Assembly (NCBI RefSeq): GCF_021732705.1
Contig: NZ_JAKFUM010000019.1
Span: 1-64,000, forward strand
Reading direction: 5' to 3'
From: Nevskia sp.
GTDB taxonomy: Bacteria; Pseudomonadota; Gammaproteobacteria; Nevskiales; Nevskiaceae
Length of the DNA: 64,000 nt
Part shown: piece after piece, positions 19,376 to 28,147 of the stretch
How positions within the stretch are numbered: position 1 is the stretch's first letter
Layout of the letters: each line of letters begins with the position of its first letter
Notes under the pieces: model-generated
The model's input: only the letters and a program-made list of their open reading frames with translations
The model's database searches: none
Told to the model about the DNA's origin: nothing
Program-made: the position numbers and the translations under genes

Positions 19376-20137
19376 TCATTCCCGCGACCATGCCTGCCCG
19401 GTGACGCCGGCACTGTCCGGCCCCAGCAGATACAGCAGGCCGGGCACGGCGACGGTGGCGAACGGCAGCTTCTGAACCTCTTCGGCCAGAAAGCCCTTGG
19501 CGCGCAGATCGGTCTGCATCGGGCCCGGATCGTAGGTGTTCATCCGCAGGTTCGGCGACACCGACAGCTCCTGCGACCAGCCCTTGACCAGCCCTTCGAG
19601 CGCGTACTTGGCGACGCCGTAACCGCCGCGCAGCGGCTTCGGATCGCGGCCGACGGCATCGGTCACGAACACGATGCTGGCATCCGGCGCCTGCTGCAAC
19701 AGCGGCAGGCAGTGCCGGGTGATCGCCATTGCCGCCGTCAGGTTGACCTGCAGGCCATCGAGCCAGTCCTTCGGCTTTTCCTCGCTGATCGGCGTGAAGC
19801 CGGCGAAGTGCGCCGCGCAGTGGACCAGGCCATCGAGCCGCCCGAATTCGCGCTCGATGGTTTCGGACAGCTCGAAGATGTCGGCCCAGGTCGTGCCCAG
19901 CAGGTTCATCGGGTAGATCGCCGGCTGCGGCCCGCCGGCGGCTTCGATCTCGTCGAACACGGCCTCGAGCTTCTTCACCGTGCGGCCGAGCAGGATGACG
20001 GTGGCGCCGGCCTTCGCACAGGCCAGCGCGGTGACCCGGCCGAGCCCGGCACCGGCGCCCGTGATCAGGATGACGCGGTCCTTCAGCAGGTCGGCGCGCG
20101 GCGCATAGCCGGCCGGAATCGTCGCGACGACCGACAT
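19376..20137 (-). CDS. yciK: YciK-like short-chain dehydrogenase/reductase
   Basis: 253 residues from ATG 20137, overlapping the phosphatase stop by four bases. The glycine motif GAGAGLG is near residue 27, and Tyr-xxx-Lys appears as GGYGVAK near 177. The position 13 residues before that Tyr, Ser in classical SDRs including E. coli YciK, is Asp here (FVTDAVGR), so the standard catalytic triad is incomplete. The order ubiG - phosphatase - yciK is conserved in gammaproteobacteria. The substrate is unknown. The 3' end converges on xseA. Confidence 0.8.
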   Translation of the reverse strand: MSVVATIPAGYAPRADLLKDRVILITGAGAGLGRVTALACAKAGATVILLGRTVKKLEAVFDEIEAAGGPQPAIYPMNLLGTTWADIFELSETIEREFGRLDGLVHCAAHFAGFTPISEEKPKDWLDGLQVNLTAAMAITRHCLPLLQQAPDASIVFVTDAVGRDPKPLRGGYGVAKYALEGLVKGWSQELSVSPNLRMNTYDPGPMQTDLRAKGFLAEEVQKLPFATVAVPGLLYLLGPDSAGVTGQAWSRE

Positions 20138-20823
20138 CAGGCCGCCGTCCGCCGCAGCGACAGCGGCAGCACGTCGGCCGGCGTCGGCGCGATGAAATCC
20201 GCGTCCCACTTCGACAGATCCGGCTCGGCACCGAGATAGCCCCAGCCGGCGGCGATGGTCGGCATGCCGGCGGCGCGGCCGGCGACGATGTCGCGCACGT
20301 CGTCGCCGACATAGACGCAGGCTTCCGGTGCCACGCCGATCCGGCGCGCGGCGAGCAGCAGGCCGTCCGGCGCCGGCTTCGGATGCGGCGTCGAATCGCC
20401 GCTGACCAGCGCGCCACAGTTCGCCGCAAAGCCCAGCTGCGCCACCACCGGCTCGGCCAGCCAGCCAGCCTTGTTGGTGACGATGCCCCATTTCAGCCCG
20501 GCGGCGTCGATCGCCGCCAGCATCTCGACCACGCCGTCGAACAGCCGGCTGTGCGTCGTCAGATTCGCTTCATAGAACTTCAGGAACAAGGACTTGCGCT
20601 GTTCGTAGTCCGGATGGTCCATGCCGATGTTCAGCGCCACCTTGAGCAGGCCGCGAGCGCCGTTCGAGGCCTGCGGGCGATAGTCGGCCAGCGGCAGATG
20701 CGGCATGCCGAGCGATTCGCGGACGAGGTTGGCGGCATAGCCCAGGTCGGGCGCGCTGTCGACGAGCGTGCCGTCCAGGTCGAACAGGATCGCCTGGAGC
20801 ACGCCGGGGTTTTCAGGGGTCAA
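20137..20823 (-). CDS. HAD phosphatase, MupP/phosphoglycolate phosphatase type
   Basis: 228 residues. It has the HAD nucleophile motif FDLDGTLVDSAPDL near residue 15, motif II VTNKAGWLAEP near 115, the Lys in TPHPKPAPDGLL near 145, and the acidic motif YVGDDVRDI near 169. The gene lies between ubiG and yciK, exactly where pseudomonads carry mupP (N-acetylmuramate-6-phosphate phosphatase in peptidoglycan recycling). Older annotations call this locus gph. Sequence alone does not separate the two; a second Gph-type enzyme, cbbZ, is present near the right edge. Confidence 0.8.
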   Translation of the reverse strand: MTPENPGVLQAILFDLDGTLVDSAPDLGYAANLVRESLGMPHLPLADYRPQASNGARGLLKVALNIGMDHPDYEQRKSLFLKFYEANLTTHSRLFDGVVEMLAAIDAAGLKWGIVTNKAGWLAEPVVAQLGFAANCGALVSGDSTPHPKPAPDGLLLAARRIGVAPEACVYVGDDVRDIVAGRAAGMPTIAAGWGYLGAEPDLSKWDADFIAPTPADVLPLSLRRTAA

Positions 20824-20833
20824 GACTTCGGTC

Positions 20834-21565
20834 CTAGGCCGGTTTCCGGCAGTGCATGAGGTAGTTCACGTCGAGGTCGCTCGCGTTCAGCGAGGCCGAC
20901 TTCAGCAGCGGGTTGTAGCGCAAACCGGTGACATCCTGAGGAACCAGACCGGCATCGCGCGCCCAGCGATCCAACTCGGACGGCCGGATGAACTTGGCGT
21001 AGTCATGCGTGCCGCGAGGGACGATCTTCGCCACCATCTCGGCGGCGACGATCATCAGCGCATACGACTTCGGGTTGCGGTTGATGGTCGAGAACACGAC
21101 ATCGCCGCCCGGCTTGACCAGACGCGCGATCGCCTCGATGGTCTGCGCCGGGTCCGGCACGTGTTCGAGCATTTCGAGACAGCAGACCAGATCGAAGCTT
21201 TCCGGCGCGTCATCGGCCAGATCCTCCGCGCCAATGACCTCGTAACGCGCGGTGATGCCGGAGTCCGCCGCGTGCTGGCGGGCGACGATGATCGAGGCGT
21301 CCGCCAGATCGATGCCGGTGGCATCGGCTCCGGCCAGCGCCAGCGCTTCGGTCAGGATGCCGCCGCCGCAGCCGACATCGAGCACCCGCTTGCCCTTGAT
21401 CGAGGCCGTCGGGCCACCGGCGCGCTGCTGGATGTAGCGCATCCGCGGCGGGTTGATGTGGTGCAGCGCCGCCATTTCGCCGCCGAGGTCCCACCAGCGG
21501 GCGGCAAGCGCTTCAAAGCGCGAAATCTCGTCGTGATCGACGTTGCCAGCTTCAGTGTGATTCAT
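20834..21565 (-). CDS. ubiG: Ubiquinone biosynthesis O-methyltransferase
   Basis: 243 residues. It performs both O-methylations of ubiquinone synthesis with SAM. FEALAARWWDLGGEMAALHHINPPRM near the N-terminus is diagnostic for UbiG. The SAM motif VLDVGCGGGILTEALA is near residue 61, CLEMLEHVPDP near 128, and VVFSTINRNPKSYALMI near 152. The gene is 10 bases upstream of the phosphatase gene in the same operon. Confidence 0.97.
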   Translation of the reverse strand: MNHTEAGNVDHDEISRFEALAARWWDLGGEMAALHHINPPRMRYIQQRAGGPTASIKGKRVLDVGCGGGILTEALALAGADATGIDLADASIIVARQHAADSGITARYEVIGAEDLADDAPESFDLVCCLEMLEHVPDPAQTIEAIARLVKPGGDVVFSTINRNPKSYALMIVAAEMVAKIVPRGTHDYAKFIRPSELDRWARDAGLVPQDVTGLRYNPLLKSASLNASDLDVNYLMHCRKPA

Positions 21566-21620
21566 CGTCGAAGTTTACCAAACGGCAGCGACCCGCCCTG
21601 CTTGCCGGCCGCCGACAGGC

Positions 21621-22142
21621 TCAAGCCGCGTCGAGCGCATCCAGCAGGTCGTGCAGGCCGCGCAGCGCGGCTTCGGCAGTGCGGCGGCGCACGGCATCGC
21701 GATCGCCGCCGAACTGGAAACGGCTCGACGAGGTCGCGATGCCAGGCCCGGCCCAGGCAATGTAGACCGTGCCGACCGGCTTCGTCGGGCTGCCGCCGGT
21801 GGGGCCGGCGACCCCGCTGACGGCCACGCTCCACTGCACCGGCGCGCTCGCCTTCATGCCGTCGGCCATCGCCAGCACCGTGCGGCTGCTGACGGCCACG
21901 AAGCCGTCTTCCTTCGCCCCCGGCACGCCGAGCAGTTCGCCCTTGGCCTCGTTCGAATAGGTGACGACGCCGCGTTCGAACCAGCGCGAGCTGCCCGAGA
22001 TGTCGGTCATGACCTTGGCGATCAGCCCGCCGGTGCACGATTCCGCGGTGCCGATCCTGTCGCCGCGGGCGACCAGACGTTCGCCGAGGCGCTGGCACAG
22101 ATGATCAAGGATGGCGTCGTCAGGAATCACGGAGTCGGACAC
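21621..22142 (-). CDS. pncC: Nicotinamide-nucleotide amidohydrolase (CinA C-terminal domain)
   Basis: 173 residues, a stand-alone CinA C-terminal domain. It deamidates nicotinamide mononucleotide to nicotinate mononucleotide, recycling the pyridine ring. The signature TAESCTGGLIAKVMTDISGSS begins near residue 32, followed by SNEAKGELLGV, AVSGVAGPTGGSPTKPVGTVYIAWA with the GPxGG loop, and a conserved RF..GDRDAVRRRTAEAAL end. It lies in the ubiG strand run, about 55 bases upstream of ubiG. Confidence 0.94.
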   Translation of the reverse strand: MSDSVIPDDAILDHLCQRLGERLVARGDRIGTAESCTGGLIAKVMTDISGSSRWFERGVVTYSNEAKGELLGVPGAKEDGFVAVSSRTVLAMADGMKASAPVQWSVAVSGVAGPTGGSPTKPVGTVYIAWAGPGIATSSSRFQFGGDRDAVRRRTAEAALRGLHDLLDALDAA

Positions 22143-22179
22143 GGGTGCTTTCGGGATGGTGCGTCGGCTGGGGACGATT

Positions 22180-23229
22180 TCAGCGGCGGAAGATGGCTTC
22201 CGCCATGACGTCGGCGATTTCGCCGGTCGGCTGGCCGGAGGTCTTCGAACGCTCGAAAATCTCGCTCAGGGTCAGACCGATCCGCTGCAGGTGGGCATGG
22301 ACCACGGCTTCGTCGTAACCCGGGCCTTCGTAGTGGATGTCGATGATGCCGCCGGCGTTGATCACGTAGTCCGGCGCGTACAGCAGGCCCTGTTCGAGCA
22401 CGCGACGACCGTCGGCCGGCGTCGCCAGCTGGTTGTTGGCGGCACCGGCAATGACCTTGGCGCGGATCTGCGGGATCGAGCGCTCGTTCAGGATCGCGCC
22501 GAGCGCGCACGGCGCGAAGACGTCGACATCGAGCGCGTGGATCGCGTCCATCGCGACCGCCGTGGCGCCGAATTCGGCGACGGCGCGATCGACCGCAGGC
22601 GCGTGGAGATCGGTCACCCACAGCACGGCGCCGGCATCGTGCAGATGCTTCGCCAGGCGGTAGCCGACATTGCCGACGCCCTGGATGGCGACGCGCAGGC
22701 CGCGCAGGTCGTCCCGGCCGAGCGCCGCACGCACCGCTGCGCGAAGGCCGATGAACGTGCCAAGCGCCGTCGCCGGGCTCGGGTCGCCAGTGCGGCCAGC
22801 GGCGACGGACGCCTCGTCCGCCAGCCCGCCGATGTGGCGCGTGACTTCGGCCATCAGCCGGATGTCCGGCACGCTGGTGCCGGAATCCTCGGCGACGACA
22901 TAGCGGCCGCCGAGCATGTCGACGAAGCGGCCCATCGCCCGGATCAGCTGCGGCGTCTTGTCGCGGCGCGGGTCGCCGATGATCACGGACTTGCCGCCAC
23001 CCTGCGGCAGTCCGGCGAGGGCGGCCTTGTAGGTCATGCCGCGGCTCAGGCGCAGCACGTCGGTCAGGGCCTCGTCGTCCGAGCCGTACGGAAACATGCG
23101 GCAGCCGCCGAGGCCGCAGCCGAGTCGGGTGTTGTGGACGGCAATGATGGCGCGCAGGCCGCTGGCGGCGTCATGGTGAAAGGCGACGTGCTCGTGGCCG
23201 TCGAATTCTGGATGCGAGAAGACCGACAT
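22180..23229 (-). CDS. Leucine/amino-acid dehydrogenase (Glu/Leu/Phe/Val family)
   Basis: 349 residues. It catalyses NAD-dependent reversible oxidative deamination of a branched or aromatic amino acid. LGCGLGGCRMFPYGS is near residue 36, the catalytic Lys lies in LPQGGGKSVIIGDP near 80, and the Rossmann motif VAIQGVGNVGYRLA is near 180. APCALGAILNERSIPQI and GAANNQL further match leucine dehydrogenase. It is divergent from the DUF2126 gene, with about 130 bases between the two starts. Confidence 0.9.
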   Translation of the reverse strand: MSVFSHPEFDGHEHVAFHHDAASGLRAIIAVHNTRLGCGLGGCRMFPYGSDDEALTDVLRLSRGMTYKAALAGLPQGGGKSVIIGDPRRDKTPQLIRAMGRFVDMLGGRYVVAEDSGTSVPDIRLMAEVTRHIGGLADEASVAAGRTGDPSPATALGTFIGLRAAVRAALGRDDLRGLRVAIQGVGNVGYRLAKHLHDAGAVLWVTDLHAPAVDRAVAEFGATAVAMDAIHALDVDVFAPCALGAILNERSIPQIRAKVIAGAANNQLATPADGRRVLEQGLLYAPDYVINAGGIIDIHYEGPGYDEAVVHAHLQRIGLTLSEIFERSKTSGQPTGEIADVMAEAIFRR

Positions 23230-23360
23230 GTCGGGGCAACCGTAGTGGAATGCTGCAGTTTACCGACAGTCGCCCGACCCGATGCGCAGGCCTGTCGGGC
23301 GCGTCGGCAGTCTTCTTGCGTCACAATCGAACCGACCTTTCGGAACCGCCGACCCGCCTC

Positions 23361-26300
23361 ATGTCGATCCACGCCGTCCTGCATCACGAAACGACCTATC
23401 AGTACGACCGGCGGGTATCGCTGTCGCCGCAGATCATCCGCCTCCGCCCCGCGCCGCATGGACGCACGCCGGTGCTGTCGTATTCGCTGAAGGTCGAGCC
23501 GGAAGGCCACTTCCTGAACTGGCAGCAGGACGCGTTCGCGAACTGGCAGGCGCGCGTCGTGTTCCCGGACAAGGTCACGGAATTCAAGGTCACGGTCGAC
23601 CTCGTCGCCGACATGTCGATCTATAACCCGTTCGACTTCTTCATCGAGGACAAGGCCGAGTACTTCCCGTTCACATATTCCGACGAGCTGAAGGAAGACC
23701 TGAAGCCGTACCTCCGCCATGGTTCGGCGACGCCGCGGCTGGCGGCGTTCATCAAGGCGATTCCGAAGGAGAAGATGCGGACGATCGACTTCATCGTCGA
23801 GCTGAACCGCCGCGTGCAGGAAGCGGTGCGCTATCTGATCCGTCTCGAACCGGGCGTGCAGACGCCGGAAGACACGCTGACCCTCGCGTCCGGCTCGTGC
23901 CGAGACTCAGGCTGGCTGCTGGTGCAGATCTTCCGCCAGCTCGGCCTCGCCGCCCGCTTCGTCTCCGGCTATTTGATCCAGCTGACACCGGACGTGAAGT
24001 CGCTCGACGGCCCGAGCGGCACCGACCACGACTTCACCGACCTCCACGCCTGGTGCGAGGTCTATCTGCCGGGCGCCGGCTGGGTCGGCCTCGATCCGAC
24101 CTCGGGCCTGCTGACCGGCGAAGGCCACATCCCGCTGTGCGCAACACCGGAACCGTCGAGTGCCGCGCCGATCACCGGCACCCTGAGCTTCGAGGGCAAG
24201 GGCGAGCTCGACACCGAGTTCGGCCACTCGATGGTCGTCACCCGGCTGTACGAGTCGCCGCGGGTGACCAAGCCGTACACCGAGGAGCAGTGGGCCGCGA
24301 TCGACACGCTGGGCCTTGCCGTCGATGCGCGGCTCAAGGCCGGCGACGTGCGTCTGACCATGGGCGGCGAGCCGACGTTCATCTCGATCGACGACATGCA
24401 GGGCGCGGAGTGGAACATCGCAGCCGTCGGCCCGACCAAGCAGGGGCTGGCCAACAACCTGATTCGCCGCCTGCGGGACCGTTTCGCGCCCCAGAGCAAG
24501 GGCGGGGGCCTGCTGACCTATGGCCAGGGCAAGTGGTATCCGGGCGAGTCGCTGCCGCGCTGGGCCTACGCGCTGTACTGGCGCGGCGACGGCAAGCCGA
24601 TTGTCCGGACCGACCTGGCCGATGGCAAGACGCCGCCGACGGTCGAAGCGGCCGCCGAACTGGTGCGCGGCATCGCGCAGCGCCTGGAAGTGAGCCCGGA
24701 AAACGCCGTGCCGGGCTACGAGGACGCGTTCTATTACCTGCACCGCGAACGGCAGCTGCCGGACAACGTGCTGCCGGAAGACAACAAGCTGAAGGACCCG
24801 GAAGAGCGCGCCCGCATCGCCAAGGTCTTCGAGCGCGGACTCGACACGCCGCGCGGCTACGCGCTGCCGGTGCAGCGCTGGCAGTCGAAGGCCTGGATTT
24901 CCGAACGGTGGAGCTTCCGCCAGAAGCGCATGTTCCTGATTCCGGGCGACTCCCCGATCGGGTTCCGCCTGCCGCTCGATGCCCTGCCGTGGCTGCCGCC
25001 GTCGCGGACGCCGACCCTGATCCCGTACGACCCGATGGCGGTCGACCTGCGCACGTCGAAGCCGCTGCCGAGCTTCGACGGCCAGCGCCAGCCGTTCCTG
25101 CAGTCGTCCGGCGATGCGCCGCGCGAAAGCCGCGAATCGGAAATCGCCGCGCGACTGCGTGAACGTCGACAGCGCCTGACGGCCGAGAAGGACCAGCCGG
25201 AACCGGTGCGTCGCGGCGCCTATCTGGAAGGCGGCAATGTCCGCACCGCGCTGACGGTGGAGCCGCGCGAAGGTCATCTGTGCGTGTTCCTGCCGCCGAC
25301 CGAGTCGATCGAGGACTATCTGGAGCTGATCGCGGCCGTCGAGGATGCCTCGGCCGAGCTCGACACGCCGGTGCGCATCGAAGGCTATCCGCCGCCGAGC
25401 GACCATCGCGTGAACGTGCTGAAAGTCACGCCGGACCCGGGCGTGATCGAGGTCAACATCCACCCGGCGCACAGCTGGGAGGAACTGCGCGAAACCACGC
25501 TCACCGTCTACGAGGAAGCCCGCCTCGCCCGCCTCGGCACCGAGAAGTTCCTGATCGACGGCCGGTCGGTCGGCACCGGCGGCGGCAACCACTTCGTCGT
25601 CGGCGGCGCCACGCCGGCCGATTCGCCGTTCCTGCGCCGTCCGGACCTGCTCGGGTCGCTGATCCGCTACTGGCAGAACCATCCGAGCCTGTCGTACTTC
25701 TTTTCCGGCCTGTTCATCGGTGCCACCAGCCAGCATCCGCGAGTCGACGAGGCGCAGGATTCATCGCTGTACGAGCTTGAGATCGCACTGAGTCAGCTGC
25801 CGCCGCCGGGCCAGCAGGTGCCGCTGTGGATGATCGATCGCACCTTGCGCAACCTGCTGGTCGACCTCACCGGCAACACCCACCGCACCGAGATCTCGAT
25901 CGACAAGCTGTATTCGCCGGATGGCCCGACCGGGCGCCTGGGGCTGGTCGAATTCCGTGCCTTTGAGATGCCGCCGCATGCCCAGATGAGCCTCGCCCAG
26001 CAGTTGCTGCTGCGCAGCCTGATCGCGTGGTTCTGGGAGCAGCCGTACACGCAGCCGCTGGTCCGCTGGGGCACGCAGCTGCACGACAAGTTCATGCTGC
26101 CGCACCATGTCTGGAGCGATCTCGGCGATGTCGTCGGCGACCTGAATCGCGCCGGTTTCCCGTTCAAGCTCGACTGGTTCGCGCCGCACTTCGAGTTCCG
26201 CTTTCCGCGCCACGGCGCCGTGCGTCACGGCGGTGTCGAACTGGAGATCCGTCACGCGCTGGAACCGTGGCCGGTGCTGGGCGAGGAAAACGCCGTCGGC

Positions 26301-26750
26301 GGCACCGCGCGCTATGTCGATTCGTCGATGGAGCGCCTGCAGGTGCGGGTCACGGGCCTCACCGAAGGCCGTCACTTCGTCACCGCCGGCGGCCGTCGTC
26401 TGCCGCTGCTGAACACCGGCGTGCGCGGCGAATACGTGGCCGGCCTGCGCTACCGCGCCTGGCATCCGCCGTCCGCCCTTCATCCGTCGATCGGCGTCCA
26501 CACGCCGCTGGTGTTCGATCTGTACGACGCCTGGAACAAGCGCCCGGTGGCCGGTTGCACCTACCACGTCGCCCATCCGGCCGGCCGCAATTACGAGACC
26601 TTCCCGGTCAACGCCTACGAGGCCGAAGCGCGTTTCCTGAGCCGCTTCGTGCCGTTCGGCCACACGCCGAACCCGTACTGGCCGCCTGAGGAAAGGATCA
26701 ATCCGGATTACCCGCACACGCTGGACTTGCGGCGGCCGGTGGGGCTGTAA
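23361..26750 (+). CDS. Large transglutaminase-like protein with DUF2126
   Basis: 1129 residues from ATG 23361; the frame stays open further upstream but those residues do not match the family. The N-terminal ~90 residues (SIHAVLHHETTYQYDRRV) are the bacterial transglutaminase N domain. The catalytic core has Cys in LASGSCRDSGWLLVQIFRQ near 180, His in LHAWCEVYLPGAGW near 230, and an Asp in GLDPTSG. The remaining ~800 residues are DUF2126, with FIGATSQHPRVDEA and LVEFRAFEMPPHAQMSL. Such proteins usually sit beside alpha-E and circularly permuted ATP-grasp genes; none is seen here. Confidence 0.9.
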   Translation: MSIHAVLHHETTYQYDRRVSLSPQIIRLRPAPHGRTPVLSYSLKVEPEGHFLNWQQDAFANWQARVVFPDKVTEFKVTVDLVADMSIYNPFDFFIEDKAEYFPFTYSDELKEDLKPYLRHGSATPRLAAFIKAIPKEKMRTIDFIVELNRRVQEAVRYLIRLEPGVQTPEDTLTLASGSCRDSGWLLVQIFRQLGLAARFVSGYLIQLTPDVKSLDGPSGTDHDFTDLHAWCEVYLPGAGWVGLDPTSGLLTGEGHIPLCATPEPSSAAPITGTLSFEGKGELDTEFGHSMVVTRLYESPRVTKPYTEEQWAAIDTLGLAVDARLKAGDVRLTMGGEPTFISIDDMQGAEWNIAAVGPTKQGLANNLIRRLRDRFAPQSKGGGLLTYGQGKWYPGESLPRWAYALYWRGDGKPIVRTDLADGKTPPTVEAAAELVRGIAQRLEVSPENAVPGYEDAFYYLHRERQLPDNVLPEDNKLKDPEERARIAKVFERGLDTPRGYALPVQRWQSKAWISERWSFRQKRMFLIPGDSPIGFRLPLDALPWLPPSRTPTLIPYDPMAVDLRTSKPLPSFDGQRQPFLQSSGDAPRESRESEIAARLRERRQRLTAEKDQPEPVRRGAYLEGGNVRTALTVEPREGHLCVFLPPTESIEDYLELIAAVEDASAELDTPVRIEGYPPPSDHRVNVLKVTPDPGVIEVNIHPAHSWEELRETTLTVYEEARLARLGTEKFLIDGRSVGTGGGNHFVVGGATPADSPFLRRPDLLGSLIRYWQNHPSLSYFFSGLFIGATSQHPRVDEAQDSSLYELEIALSQLPPPGQQVPLWMIDRTLRNLLVDLTGNTHRTEISIDKLYSPDGPTGRLGLVEFRAFEMPPHAQMSLAQQLLLRSLIAWFWEQPYTQPLVRWGTQLHDKFMLPHHVWSDLGDVVGDLNRAGFPFKLDWFAPHFEFRFPRHGAVRHGGVELEIRHALEPWPVLGEENAVGGTARYVDSSMERLQVRVTGLTEGRHFVTAGGRRLPLLNTGVRGEYVAGLRYRAWHPPSALHPSIGVHTPLVFDLYDAWNKRPVAGCTYHVAHPAGRNYETFPVNAYEAEARFLSRFVPFGHTPNPYWPPEERINPDYPHTLDLRRPVGL

Positions 26751-26843
26751 GGTGCCGGCCTCGCCGCTCGGCGAGGCCGCCGCCCGGAACGGGTCCGATG
26801 CCGTTGCAAGCCTCGGCTCGCGCGCTGCGGTGAGCCCCGCCGA

Positions 26844-27203
26844 CTACTTCTTCAGCAACGACTTCAGATCGGCAAACGGATTGCCGGTCGACACCTTGTC
26901 CTTGGCGTTGCCGACCGTGGTCTTGTCGATGTAGCGCTGGTGTTCGTTGTCGTGGCAGTACAGGCACAGCAGTTCCCAGTTGCTGCCGTCCGACGGGTTG
27001 TCGTCGTGGTTGTGGTTGCGGTGGTGAACCGTCAGTTCGCGCAGGTTGGCGCGATCGAAGGTCCGGGCGCAGCGGCCACAGACCCACGGATACAGCTTCA
27101 GCGCCTGCTCGCGGTAGCCGAGTTCGCGCTGTTCGGCATTGCGCCGGGTGTCGATGATGATCTGGTCGAGTTTCGACCGGTCCGGCGTCTTGTTCGTGCT
27201 CAT
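26844..27203 (-). CDS. yajD: HNH nuclease, YajD type
   Basis: 119 residues starting at MSTNKTPDRS (27203). The HNH domain has two Cys pairs for structural zinc (CGRCARTF and CLYCHDNEH) and the core LTVHHRNHNHDDNPSDGSNWELL. The YajD subfamily is widespread and poorly characterised, thought to be a DNA endonuclease. It is convergent with the DUF2126 gene and lies downstream of the SDR gene on the same strand, separated by a terminator-like hairpin. Confidence 0.9.
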   Translation of the reverse strand: MSTNKTPDRSKLDQIIIDTRRNAEQRELGYREQALKLYPWVCGRCARTFDRANLRELTVHHRNHNHDDNPSDGSNWELLCLYCHDNEHQRYIDKTTVGNAKDKVSTGNPFADLKSLLKK

Positions 27204-27228
27204 GGCGAACAGTCTACGCAATGAAAAA

Positions 27229-27249
27229 GGCCGCCACGATGGGCGGCCT
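27229..27249 (-). terminator. Intrinsic terminator after the SDR gene
   Basis: A stem of seven GC pairs (GGCCGCC with its complement) spans 27229-27235 and 27242-27248. On the minus strand it is followed by a run of five T. It should stop transcription of the SDR/monooxygenase operon before yajD. Confidence 0.75.
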
Positions 27250-27275
27250 CCTTCGCTTCCTGACCCGGCGAGGGT

Positions 27276-28115
27276 TCAGCGCATCATCCGCTTCATGTTC
27301 GACGTCACCAGCGGCTGATAGGCCGAACCGAGCATGCGCACGACCACGTCCATCGTCTTGGCGTCCGGGCCGACGACGACGCGGCGCGCGTTCTTCTCGA
27401 CCGCCTTCAGGATCGTCCGCGCCGCCTTGTTGGCGGTGGTGATGTTCAGCAGCTTGTCGAACTTTTCGCGCGCGGTTTCGGCACTGACGCCCATCAGCTT
27501 CTCGACCCCGTCACCGATGCGGGCGTTGGCGTTGATCGCGGTGCGGATGCCGCCCGGATGCACGCAGGTGGCCGAGACGCCGCAGTTCATCAGGTCCAGC
27601 TCGATGCGCAGCGATTCGGTGTAGCCGCGCACCGCGAACTTGGTTGCCGAGTAGGCACCGGTGCCCGGCGTGCCGATCAGGCCGAACAGGCTCGACGTGT
27701 TGATGATGTGGCCGTCGCCGCTGGCCTTCAGGTACGGCAGGAACGCCTGGGAGCCATAGACGACGCCCCAGAAGTTGATGCCGACGATCCACTCGAAATC
27801 CTTCTGGCTGATCGTTTCCAGCGGCGAATTCAGCGCCACGCCGGCGTTGTTGAAGATCAGGTTGACGCCGCCGTGATCCTTCGCGGTCTGGTCGGCCCAG
27901 GCATAGACCGCGTCGCGGTTCGACACGTCGAGCTTCTGCGTGGTGACCTTGGCGCCTTTGTTGCGGGCCAGCGCGGCGGTTTCATCGAGCCCCGCGACAT
28001 TGACGTCCGACAGGCTCAGCGCGCAGCCGCGCGACGCCAGTTCGACGGCCAGTTCGCGGCCCATCCCCGATGCCGCGCCGGTGATCGCGGCCACCTTGTT
28101 TGCAAATGATTTCAT
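27276..28115 (-). CDS. Short-chain dehydrogenase/reductase
   Basis: 279 residues, classical SDR. The NAD(P) motif ITGAASGMGRE is near residue 10, FNNAGVAL near 89, and the catalytic Ser and YSATK lie in INTSSLFGLIGTPGTGAYSATK near 137-160. It lies 32 bases downstream of the monooxygenase gene, so the pair probably forms one operon. Such SDRs often oxidise the alcohol to the ketone that a Baeyer-Villiger enzyme then converts to an ester. The substrate is unknown. Confidence 0.85.
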   Translation of the reverse strand: MKSFANKVAAITGAASGMGRELAVELASRGCALSLSDVNVAGLDETAALARNKGAKVTTQKLDVSNRDAVYAWADQTAKDHGGVNLIFNNAGVALNSPLETISQKDFEWIVGINFWGVVYGSQAFLPYLKASGDGHIINTSSLFGLIGTPGTGAYSATKFAVRGYTESLRIELDLMNCGVSATCVHPGGIRTAINANARIGDGVEKLMGVSAETAREKFDKLLNITTANKAARTILKAVEKNARRVVVGPDAKTMDVVVRMLGSAYQPLVTSNMKRMMR

Positions 28116-28147
28116 CGTCTTTCCCGTTGTTCTATGGCGTTATGTGA

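Noticed and set aside
23907-25736. 609-codon antisense frame inside the DUF2126 gene
   Set aside because: Low-complexity Arg/Gln/Ala composition and exact overlap with a well-recognised protein; a GC artefact.
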